From NCBI GenBank assembly GCA_965205535.1, contig CBDBHH010000005.1, positions 1,054,001 to 1,118,000 of the forward strand: a DNA stretch of 64,000 nucleotides. Direction: 5' to 3'. The DNA is from UBA8079 sp965205535 (lineage in GTDB: Bacteria; Pseudomonadota; Alphaproteobacteria; UBA6615). The notes beneath the pieces are model-generated. The model searched no databases. It saw nothing but the letters and a program-made list of their open reading frames with translations, and was not told where the DNA came from. A program made the position numbers and the translations under genes. Shown piece after piece: positions 28,201 through 35,821 of this stretch; the stretch's first letter is position 1; every line of letters begins with the position of its first letter.

Positions 28201-29228
28201 ACACCGGCACGAACAAGGGTGCAGCACTGATGCGATCGTCCGAAGAAACCGCCGACATTTCCGCCGTGCGCATCGCGGTCGCGGGCTGCGGGTATTGGGG
28301 CCGGAATCTGGTCCGGAATTTCGCCGAGCTCAGCGCCCTGGACGCAGTCTGCGACGCGAATACCCAGGTGGCTGACAGCATGGCGCAGACCCACAATTCC
28401 ACCGCGCGCCATTGGCAAGACATCCTGGACGACCCGAGTATCAACGCCGTTGCGATCGCAACCCCCGCCGCCACCCATGGCGAGATGGCGGGAGAGGCGT
28501 TCGCAGCTGGCAAGCATGTATTCGTCGAAAAGCCCATGGCGCTGGATATCGAAACCGCAGAAAGCCTGATTGCGGCGGCCGCCGCCGCAGAGCGAATGCT
28601 CATGGTGGGCCATCTTCTGCAATATCATCCGGCATTTCTCGCGTTGCAGGCGCTCACATCGGCCGGACGACTGGGCAAGCTCCAGTACATTTATTCGAAC
28701 CGCCTGAATTTCGGAAAGATGCGTCACGAGGAAAACATCCTGTGGAGTTTCGCACCCCACGACATTTCGATGATCCTCTCGCTCACCGGCAACCCGCCCG
28801 ACAAGATCAGCGCCGTGGGGCATAGTTATCTGCAGGCGGACGTGGCCGACACGACGACGACCCACCTCGCATTTCCCGGCGGGATCAATGCGCATATCTA
28901 TGTGTCCTGGCTGCATCCATTCAAAGACCAGAAGCTCGTCGTGATCGGTGAAAATGGTATGGCCGTGTTCGACGATACCCAGCCATGGTCGGAAAAACTC
29001 GTCCTCTACCCCCACAAGGTCGAGCTGGGCGGACAGGCGCCGGTGGCCGAGCGTGCCGACGCGGAAGCCATCCCATTGACCGAGCAGGAACCCTTACGCG
29101 AGGAATGCGCACATTTCCTGAACTGCGTTGCGACCGGCGCGACGCCCCGCACCGATGGCGCCGAAGGCCTGCGGGTACTGCGTGTTTTACACGCGGCCGA
29201 AAACGCCCTCGGCAGCGGAAACACCTAG
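28197..29228 (+). CDS. wbpB: Gfo/Idh/MocA oxidoreductase, probable UDP-GlcNAcA 3-dehydrogenase (WbpB/WlbA type)
   Basis: This 343-residue protein has a Rossmann NAD-binding motif, AVAGCGYWGRNLVRNF, near residue 25. Its EKPMALDIETAE segment near residue 110 carries the catalytic EKP lysine. Its position directly before an acetyltransferase, an aminotransferase and a UDP-GlcNAc 2-epimerase matches the Wbp/Wlb route, in which WbpB oxidises C3 of UDP-GlcNAcA to prepare it for transamination. The first 20 residues look like a variable leader; the internal ATG at 28230 is an alternative start. No UDP-GlcNAc 6-dehydrogenase (WbpA) is in the window. Confidence 0.75.
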   Translation: MNTGTNKGAALMRSSEETADISAVRIAVAGCGYWGRNLVRNFAELSALDAVCDANTQVADSMAQTHNSTARHWQDILDDPSINAVAIATPAATHGEMAGEAFAAGKHVFVEKPMALDIETAESLIAAAAAAERMLMVGHLLQYHPAFLALQALTSAGRLGKLQYIYSNRLNFGKMRHEENILWSFAPHDISMILSLTGNPPDKISAVGHSYLQADVADTTTTHLAFPGGINAHIYVSWLHPFKDQKLVVIGENGMAVFDDTQPWSEKLVLYPHKVELGGQAPVAERADAEAIPLTEQEPLREECAHFLNCVATGATPRTDGAEGLRVLRVLHAAENALGSGNT

Positions 29229-29239
29229 GAGGACGGAAC

Positions 29240-29827
29240 GTGGCGGCCCCCGTTATTCATGAATCGGCCTATGTCGATGACGGCGTCGAGATCGGCGACG
29301 ACACGCGCATATGGCATTTCAGCCACATCATCAAAGGCACCCGGATCGGCGCCGGCTGCTCGCTCGGTCAGAACGTCATGGCCGGCCCCGACGTGCAGAT
29401 CGGCGACCGCTGCAAGATCCAGAACAATGTCAGCGTCTACAAGGGCGTGACGCTGGAAGACGACGTATTTGTCGGACCATCGGCCGTCTTCACCAACGTC
29501 AACACACCGCGCGCCGACATCAACCGGATGGATGAGCTCTCCCAAACCCGCGTGGCCCGCGGCGCCAGTATCGGGGCGAACGCCACCATCGTTTGCGGCA
29601 GCACGATCGGGGCCTTCGCCTTCATCGGTGCGGGCGCGGTGGTCGCGGGGGACGTCCCGCCCCATGCGCTCGTGGTCGGGGTCCCGGCCAAACAGATCGG
29701 TTGGGTGGGCCATGCCGGCGAACGCCTGACTCTCGACGCGGCGACCGGCGAATTGGTCTGCCCGCGCACGGATCGGCATTACATCGAAACGGATGACGGC
29801 CTGAAAGCGGCCGAGCCGAAGGAATAG
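29240..29827 (+). CDS. wbpD: UDP-amino-uronate N-acetyltransferase (WbpD/WlbB type)
   Basis: The GTG at 29240 follows a strong AGGAGG (29227-29232) at normal spacing, which fixes the start. The 195-residue hexapeptide protein reads IHESAYVDDGVEIGDDTRIWHFSHI, then GQNVMAGPDVQIGDRCKIQNNVSVYKGV, NVNTPRADINRMDEL and VCGSTIGAFAFIGAGAVV. This is the WbpD signature arrangement, with the His in WHFSHI as the likely base. It acetylates the 3-amino group of UDP-GlcNAc3NA. It follows wbpB by 11 nt and precedes wbpE by 4 nt. Confidence 0.85.
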   Translation: MAAPVIHESAYVDDGVEIGDDTRIWHFSHIIKGTRIGAGCSLGQNVMAGPDVQIGDRCKIQNNVSVYKGVTLEDDVFVGPSAVFTNVNTPRADINRMDELSQTRVARGASIGANATIVCGSTIGAFAFIGAGAVVAGDVPPHALVVGVPAKQIGWVGHAGERLTLDAATGELVCPRTDRHYIETDDGLKAAEPKE

Positions 29828-29831
29828 TGAA

Positions 29832-30970
29832 ATGAGTGATCCGATCCCTTTCATCGATCTCCAGGCACAACGCGCCCGGATCGGCGACGCGATCGACGAG
29901 GCGATTGCCCGCGTGCTCGAACATGGGCGCTTTATCCTCGGCCCCGAGGTCACCGCATTCGAAGAACAGCTCGCCAACGAGACTGGCGTCGCCCATGTCG
30001 TGTCCTGCGCCAACGGTACCGATGCCCTGCAACTCGGACTGCGCGCGCTGGACATCGGCCCGGGTGACGCGGTTTTCGTCCCCGCATTCACGTTCGCCGC
30101 GACGGCGGAGGTTGTCTGCCTGGTGGGTGCAATACCGGTGTTCGTCGACATCGAGCGCGACAGCTATAATCTGGACCCGCAAAGCCTGGACGAAGCTATC
30201 GCAGCGACCATGGCCGACGGTGCATTGCAGCCGGCCGGCATCATCCCCGTCGATCTGTTCGGAAACCCCGCGAACTATCCGGCAATCCAGGCCATCGCCG
30301 ACGCGCATGATCTGTGGGTCTTCGCGGACGCCGCCCAATCCATGGGCGCGCGCCTCAACGAAACCGCAGCCGGCGCCCATGGCCGCCTGGCCGCGACCAG
30401 CTTCTTCCCCGCCAAACCCCTGGGGGCCTATGGCGATGGCAGTGCCGTGCTCACCAACGACAAGAATCTCGCGGCCGCACTCCGGTCATTGCGCATGCAC
30501 GGGCAGGGACGCGACAAGTACGACAATGTCGTATCGGCACCAACAGCCGCCTCGACACAATCCAGGCCGCCATCCTGATCGAGAAGCTTTCGATACTCAG
30601 CACCGAGGTCGACGCCCGCCAAACGGTGGCCGCACGCTACAGCGACGCGCTGGCCGACATCGCAGACGTGCCCGCGATCGCCGACGGCGCCATCAGCGCC
30701 TGGGCCCAGTACACCATCCGGGTTCCCGGGCGCGACCAGGTTCAGGAAGATCTGAAGTCACAGGGAATCCCGACTGCAGTCTATTACCCCAACCCGCTGC
30801 CGCGATTGACCGCTTACACAGGCTATCCCAGCGCGCCCGGCGGCATCCCGGTGTCTGACGCCGTCGCCCGTGAGGTCATCAGCCTGCCGATACATCCCTA
30901 CCTCGACACGGCCACACAGGACCGGATCATCTTCGCCGTGCGCACCGCGGCCGAAGACCATGCGGCCTGA
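29832..30970 (+). pseudogene. wbpE: DegT/DnrJ/EryC1 aminotransferase (WbpE/WlbC type), frameshifted
   Basis: The N-terminal part (29832-30530) has PFIDLQAQRARIGDAID, ANGTDALQLGLRAL and the PLP lysine segment FFPAKPLGAYGDGS. After 30530 the frame is lost; the family sequence resumes in the next frame as RIGTNSRLDTIQAAIL and ends at 30970 with HPYL and TAAEDHAA. Inserting one C after 30530 (GTC|GTATC to GTC CGTATC) gives NVRIGTNSRLD and a normal protein of about 379 residues. WbpE puts the 3-amino group on the UDP-3-keto-uronate. As sequenced, the product would be inactive at its C-terminal half. Confidence 0.8.
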
Positions 30971-30987
30971 CCGCGCCGGATGACCGC

Positions 30988-32088
30988 ATGAAGATCGTCA
31001 CCATCGTCGGCGCCAGGCCGCAATTCATCAAGGCCGCGATCGTATCGCACCGTTTGCGCGAACATTCCGACATCACCGAAGTGCTCGTCCACACCGGCCA
31101 ACACTATGACGCAGACATGTCGGATGTATTCTTCGATGAACTCGAGATCGCCCCGCCCGAACATTCGCTCGGAATCGGCGGCGGATCCCATGCGGGCCAG
31201 ACCGCCCGCATGCTGGAAGGCCTGGAACCCGTTCTGCTCGACGAGGCCCCCGATCTGGTGCTGCTTTATGGCGACACCAACAGCACATTGGCCGGCGCGC
31301 TCACGGCCGCGAAGCTCAATATCCCGATCGCCCATGTCGAGGCGGGCATGCGCTCGTTCAACCGCACCATGCCCGAAGAGATTAACCGGGTCCTGACCGA
31401 TCATCTGAGCAGCCATCTTTTCACGCCGACTGTCACCGCCGATGAAAATCTCACGCGCGAAGGCATCGCGCCGGAGAGTGTTCATCTGGTTGGCGACGTG
31501 ATGTATGACGCCTCACGCCACTATGGCGCCCGGGCCGAACATGGCAGCGATATTCTCACGCGGCATTTACTGGAAGCCGGGACCTACATTCTTGCGACCA
31601 TCCACCGGGCCGAGAACACCGACTCACCTGAACGCCTTGCCGCCATCGCCGACGCTCTGTCTGCGCTCGCACAGGACCAACCCGTTCTCCTGCCCATCCA
31701 CCCCCGCACGACGGCGCGCCTGGTAGAGTTCGGTCTCGAGGATCGTCTCTCGGGGGTGCAACGGGTCCCGCCGGCCGGCTATCTCGACATGCAGGCACTC
31801 GAACGTCACGCGATCGCGATCGTCACCGATTCCGGCGGCGTCCAGAAAGAGGCCTTCTTCCACCGAGTGCCCTGCATCACCGTGCGGACCGAGACCGAAT
31901 GGGTGGAGCTGGTCGAACTCGGCTGGAACCGGCTCGCGCCGCCGGGGGACAGCCGTGCGATTGTCACCGAAGTCGCAAACGCAATGCGCCAGCCGGCACC
32001 CGAAGCACCCGCTGATATGTATGGTGGCGGCTCGGCCGCACAGCGGATCACCGAACATCTGGTGGAGCTTGCCCGTCCCGGCGCCTGA
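30988..32088 (+). CDS. UDP-N-acetylglucosamine 2-epimerase family (WbpI/WecB type)
   Basis: The 366-residue protein has GARPQFIKAAIVSHRLRE at the N-terminus and DLVLLYGDTNSTLAGALTA near residue 88. HVEAGMRSFNRTMPEEINRVLTDHLS follows near residue 113, and TDSGGVQKEAFFHRVPCITVRTETEWVELVE near residue 280. These are hallmark segments of non-hydrolysing 2-epimerases. In the WbpB-D-E setting, WbpI converts UDP-GlcNAc3NAcA to UDP-ManNAc3NAcA. The generic WecB role (UDP-GlcNAc to UDP-ManNAc) cannot be excluded from sequence. It starts 17 nt after the aminotransferase. Confidence 0.85.
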   Translation: MKIVTIVGARPQFIKAAIVSHRLREHSDITEVLVHTGQHYDADMSDVFFDELEIAPPEHSLGIGGGSHAGQTARMLEGLEPVLLDEAPDLVLLYGDTNSTLAGALTAAKLNIPIAHVEAGMRSFNRTMPEEINRVLTDHLSSHLFTPTVTADENLTREGIAPESVHLVGDVMYDASRHYGARAEHGSDILTRHLLEAGTYILATIHRAENTDSPERLAAIADALSALAQDQPVLLPIHPRTTARLVEFGLEDRLSGVQRVPPAGYLDMQALERHAIAIVTDSGGVQKEAFFHRVPCITVRTETEWVELVELGWNRLAPPGDSRAIVTEVANAMRQPAPEAPADMYGGGSAAQRITEHLVELARPGA

Positions 32089-32147
32089 GCGACGCTTTGG
32101 GCGCCACCTTGCCGCCTCACGCGAATTACGGCACAAGTGCTGCGCCC

Positions 32148-33380
32148 ATGAACGCCCTTCAGAGATACCTTCCCGCCTACGCCATCTTGTCTGTAGTTGC
32201 GATTTTGATCGTTCCCGTCGCGGCCCTCGAGCCCCTCTGGATTTCAATCATTGCCGCGCTGGCAGCGCTCGCCGCGATCCTCGGAAGCGCGGGGCGGAGA
32301 GAATGGCCGCGCCTTCATCGGACCCTGAGCTGGCTGCTGGCAGCCTTGGTGATCTGGGGTGCCATCAGCGCGACCTGGTCCATCGTCCCGGATCGAAGCG
32401 CCTCCCAGGCCCTGCGCCTGTTGCTGATCGCTGCAGGCACGACCTTCCTGCTGTCCGGCGCTCTCAGCCTGGACACGGCCGGACGGAAGAACCTCGAAAT
32501 CTTTCTCATCACCGGCGTCGGCCTCGGCCTGTTGTTCATGTTGTTCGAACTGGCGACAGGCGGCCTTGTCCATGGCGCGCTCAACGGGTTCGAGAAGAAC
32601 CCGGTCCAAAACCTGTTCGAGCTTAATCGGGCCTCGAGCGTGGTTTCGATCGCCGCCTGGGTTGCGATCATTCCCGCATGGCGACGATTCGGCTGGGTCG
32701 GCGCGGCCGTTCTCGTGCTGGTCTCAGGTTTCGTGATTTGGCAGCTCCAGCCCGGTTCGCCTTTCCTGGCAATCACCGTGGGCGCCGGCTTCTTCGCGGT
32801 CGCCTGGTTCGCGCCAAGCCTGGCAATGATTGCGCTGCTGGCCACTGTGGCCGCGGCGCTCGTCATGATTCCCTTCATGGCGGAGCTGACGCCGATCGTG
32901 ACGGAGCTGATCCGCGCTCTTGGGTTTACCGAATTCTCGCTGTTGCATCGCATAGCGATCTGGGAGTTTGCATCCGAACGCCTGCTGGCCCAGCCCATCG
33001 TCGGCTGGGGTCTCGACGCGTCGCGCAGCATCGGTAGCGGACAGATGGTCGGCGTCGACGACGCGCCCAACCTTGGTGCCCGCGCGGTCGATGTCCTTCC
33101 CCTCCACCCGCACAACGCCCTCATCCAGGTCTGGCTTGAGCTCGGCGTTCTCGGGGCGCTCATTGTTGCGGGTCTGTTCGCCAGCATCATCCTCGCGATC
33201 TGGCGCGGCGTCATGGGCAGGCTCGAACGTGCGGCTGCCTTCGCGGCCGTTGCGGCGGCGTTCGTGAATGCCGAGTTGAGTTTCGGAATCTGGCAGGGGT
33301 GGTGGCTTTCCTGCCTCGCATTGTTCGCTATTGTGATGACTGCCCTGGTCGCACCGATCCGAGTGCGCGACGCGGACTAG
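32148..33380 (+). CDS. O-antigen ligase/polymerase (Wzy/WaaL) family membrane protein
   Basis: The start at ATG 32148 is chosen because the first hydrophobic helix (YAILSVVAILIVPV) follows at once; a TTG at 32097 is possible. The protein is about 410 residues with roughly ten helices. The large C-terminal periplasmic loop has WEFASERLLAQPIVGWGLDASR and LHPHNALIQVWLELGVLGAL, the HxxN-Q segment of the Wzy_C domain. These enzymes polymerise or ligate the finished repeat unit at the periplasmic face. It follows the epimerase by about 60 nt. Confidence 0.8.
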   Translation: MNALQRYLPAYAILSVVAILIVPVAALEPLWISIIAALAALAAILGSAGRREWPRLHRTLSWLLAALVIWGAISATWSIVPDRSASQALRLLLIAAGTTFLLSGALSLDTAGRKNLEIFLITGVGLGLLFMLFELATGGLVHGALNGFEKNPVQNLFELNRASSVVSIAAWVAIIPAWRRFGWVGAAVLVLVSGFVIWQLQPGSPFLAITVGAGFFAVAWFAPSLAMIALLATVAAALVMIPFMAELTPIVTELIRALGFTEFSLLHRIAIWEFASERLLAQPIVGWGLDASRSIGSGQMVGVDDAPNLGARAVDVLPLHPHNALIQVWLELGVLGALIVAGLFASIILAIWRGVMGRLERAAAFAAVAAAFVNAELSFGIWQGWWLSCLALFAIVMTALVAPIRVRDAD

Positions 33381-33463
33381 TTTTTCCACGACGGATGACG
33401 GCGGAGTTCTCGTCACCGGTCGAAACGCCCAGTAATCATCGACGACAGAATTAGAAAACGGCA

Positions 33464-34603
33464 ATGCCTCAGAAAATCTGCCAGCTCTGCACGGTGGACT
33501 TCACGCTCTACCATCTGTTGCACCCGCTGATGCGGGCGATGCGCGCACAAGGCCATGAAGTGGTCGGTGTTTGCGCCGATGGCGACCTCATCGAGCCGGT
33601 CCGAGCAGACGGGTTTCGTGTTGAAACCGTGCCTCTTGCCCGCTCCGCCAACCCGGCCCGCAACTGGCAAGCGGGACACGCGCTCCGTGATTTTTTCGAG
33701 CGCGAGAAATTTGACATCGTCCATGTTCACACGCCCGTCGCGGCCTTCGTCGGCCGCCTGGCCGCAGCCCGCGCACGCGTGCCCCGGGTTGCCTACACCG
33801 CACATGGGTTTTATTTCCACGAGAACATGCCGACCCCGCGCCGACAGGCGCATACCGCCGCCGAATGGTTCGCCGGGCGTTTCACCCATACACTGATGAC
33901 CCAGTCGGAAGAAGACGCGCAGACAGCACGCCGACTGAGGCTGTGCCGGACGGGAGATATTCTCGCCATCGGCAACGGCAGCGATCCCGATATCTTCAAA
34001 CCCTCCGATGACCCCGCGACGAGATCGGCGACCCGCGCAGCGATTGGTACGCCGGATGACCGGCAGGTCGTTCTCATGGCCGGCCGGCTGGTCGCCGAGA
34101 AGGGTTACGGCGAACTGGTCACCGCAATGCGTGATGTCGATGCGGAACTCTGGGCCGTCGGCGCGCGGCTGAGCAGCGACCAAGCTGCGGGTATCACGGA
34201 CACAATCCGGGAGATCGAAGCGGACCCCGCGCTGCGCGAGCGCATACGTTTTCTCGGCTACCGCGACGATATGGCAGACCTCATGCGGGCCGCCGATATT
34301 TTCACACTGCCGTCTCACCGCGAGGGCATGCCACGATCCATCATCGAAGCCATGCTGACCGGGCTCCCGGTTGTCGCCACCGATGTTCGCGGCAGCCGTG
34401 AGGAGGTCGTCGACGGAGAAACAGGCCTGCTGGTGCCGGTCCGCAATGCGACGGCCCTGGCGGGCGCGCTGCAGTCTCTTGTGCAGGACCCGGCACGCCG
34501 CGCAGCGATGGGGGCCGCCGGGCTGGAACGGGGCCGCCACCTGTATGACGAGCGCCTCGTCATCGACCGCCAGTTGAATCATCTCGGCCTGCGCACGGCC
34601 TGA
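33464..34603 (+). CDS. Glycosyltransferase family 4
   Basis: The 379-residue GT-B protein shows the classical family layout: KICQLCTVDFTLYHLLHPLMRAM, FDIVHVHTPVAAFVGRLAAA and GNGSDPDIFKPS. VVLMAGRLVAEKGYGELVTAM and the E-x7-E motif HREGMPRSIIEAMLTGLPVVATD follow. It most resembles the GT4 enzymes that precede WecA-like initiators in EPS loci and transfer the second sugar. An intrinsic terminator follows it, so it ends a transcription unit. The start is ATG 33464, with 83 nt of noncoding DNA upstream that shows no clear promoter. Confidence 0.85.
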   Translation: MPQKICQLCTVDFTLYHLLHPLMRAMRAQGHEVVGVCADGDLIEPVRADGFRVETVPLARSANPARNWQAGHALRDFFEREKFDIVHVHTPVAAFVGRLAAARARVPRVAYTAHGFYFHENMPTPRRQAHTAAEWFAGRFTHTLMTQSEEDAQTARRLRLCRTGDILAIGNGSDPDIFKPSDDPATRSATRAAIGTPDDRQVVLMAGRLVAEKGYGELVTAMRDVDAELWAVGARLSSDQAAGITDTIREIEADPALRERIRFLGYRDDMADLMRAADIFTLPSHREGMPRSIIEAMLTGLPVVATDVRGSREEVVDGETGLLVPVRNATALAGALQSLVQDPARRAAMGAAGLERGRHLYDERLVIDRQLNHLGLRTA

Positions 34604-34629
34604 ATTTTCACATCAGACCGGCTTATCCG

Positions 34630-34659
34630 GGCCCGGCACCTTGCCGGGCCTTTGTTTTT
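34630..34659 (+). terminator. Intrinsic terminator after the GT4 gene
   Basis: There is a perfect 9-bp stem, GGCCCGGCA at 34630-34638 and TGCCGGGCC at 34642-34650, with a 3-nt loop. It is followed by TTTGTTTTTG. It lies 26 nt after the GT4 stop and before the WecA-like gene, so it should end the upstream transcript. This is the clearest rho-independent terminator in the window. Confidence 0.9.
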
Positions 34660-34700
34660 GCCGTTACAAGCAGGATCAAACGACCCAGCGGAACCCGAAC

Positions 34701-35735
34701 GTGATCTGGACCCTCGCTATCATTGCAGCCGCTACCGCGCTCGCGTCCGCCGCGTTCGTCGGGCTGGTCCGGTTACAGCTTTTGCGCCACGACATCCTCG
34801 ACCGGCCGAACGAACGCAGCTCCCACGACGTCCCCACACCCCGCGGCGGCGGGCTGGGCGTTCTTGCAGCGCTGTTGCCGGCATGGGTCGCCATTCCGTT
34901 TTTTCTGCCCGCCGCATCGGCTGCGGATACCGTCATGACATCGCTTTGGGTGATCCCCCTGGCAGCGTTGTTGCTCGCCGGCGTCTCCTGGGTCGATGAT
35001 CTCGTGACCATCGGCCCGTTGCCCCGGCTCGGCGCCCAGTTCGCCGCCGCCCTGGCGGGCGCATTCTTCATCGACGGCGCGGTCTTCCAGGGATTGTTGC
35101 CCGGCCCTGTCGACATGATCATCGCGGCCATCGGCTGGGTATGGTTCATGAACCTGTTCAACTTCATGGACGGCATCGATGGAATCAGCGGGGTGGAAGC
35201 CTCCGCAATTGGCATCGGTTTGCTCCTGGTCGGCATGGCCGGCCCTCTGCCCCTCGACGCCACCCACGGTCAGTCACTCGCGATCGCCGCGGCCGCGGCC
35301 GGCTTCCTGGTCTGGAACTGGCCCCCCGCGCGAATATTCCTGGGCGACAGCGGCAGCGTGCCACTCGGGTTCCTCCTCGGTTGGCTGCTGCTCTCGCTGG
35401 CGGCCAGCGGCGCATGGCACGCAGCGGCCATATTGCCGCTTTACTACCTGGCCGATGCGACCATCACCCTTTTCCGCCGGATCGCCCGGGGTGAGAAGTT
35501 CTGGCACGCCCATCGTGACCACTTCTATCAGGCGGCGATCCGGCGCGGCCTCTCCCACGCCCGCGTCAGCACCGCAATTGCGCTTGTGAATCTGCTGTTG
35601 ATCGGCCTCGCATTGGCCAGCGTCTGGCCGAACCCCGGCACGCTGTGGCCATGGCTCGCGTTGTTCGCATCGGGAATATTGGTCGCCCTGCTCCTGGCAT
35701 GGCTCGCAGGGCCACGCAAACCGGCACAGAATTGA
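34701..35735 (+). CDS. WecA/MraY-family phosphoglycosyl-1-phosphate transferase
   Basis: GTG 34701 is chosen because it starts the first helix (IWTLAIIAAATALASAAFVGLV). An upstream frame to 34641 would overlap the terminator. The 344-residue polytopic protein contains DRPNERSSHDVPTPRGGGLG, VSWVDDLV, NFMDGIDGISG, ARIFLGDSGSVPLGFLLG and HRDHFYQAAIRRG. These are the conserved Mg/UDP-sugar-binding loops of the WecA/WbpL group. It starts the lipid-linked oligosaccharide by moving a sugar-1-phosphate onto undecaprenyl phosphate. Confidence 0.9.
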   Translation: MIWTLAIIAAATALASAAFVGLVRLQLLRHDILDRPNERSSHDVPTPRGGGLGVLAALLPAWVAIPFFLPAASAADTVMTSLWVIPLAALLLAGVSWVDDLVTIGPLPRLGAQFAAALAGAFFIDGAVFQGLLPGPVDMIIAAIGWVWFMNLFNFMDGIDGISGVEASAIGIGLLLVGMAGPLPLDATHGQSLAIAAAAAGFLVWNWPPARIFLGDSGSVPLGFLLGWLLLSLAASGAWHAAAILPLYYLADATITLFRRIARGEKFWHAHRDHFYQAAIRRGLSHARVSTAIALVNLLLIGLALASVWPNPGTLWPWLALFASGILVALLLAWLAGPRKPAQN

Positions 35736-35769
35736 TCAATTCATCCACGCCCGTCGCATGATGGGGGGC

Positions 35770-35797
35770 TTGGCCTGAGTCTCCGGAATGGTATAAG
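35770..35797 (+). promoter_or_regulatory. Candidate sigma70-type promoter for the WbpM-like gene
   Basis: TTGGCC (35770-35775) and TATAAG (35792-35797) are separated by 16 nt and lie 25 nt before the ATG at 35822. The -10 match is good and the -35 is partial. No experimental support is available. Confidence 0.35.
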
Positions 35798-35821
35798 CGA
35801 GCTATCCAACGGGGCCCGTTC

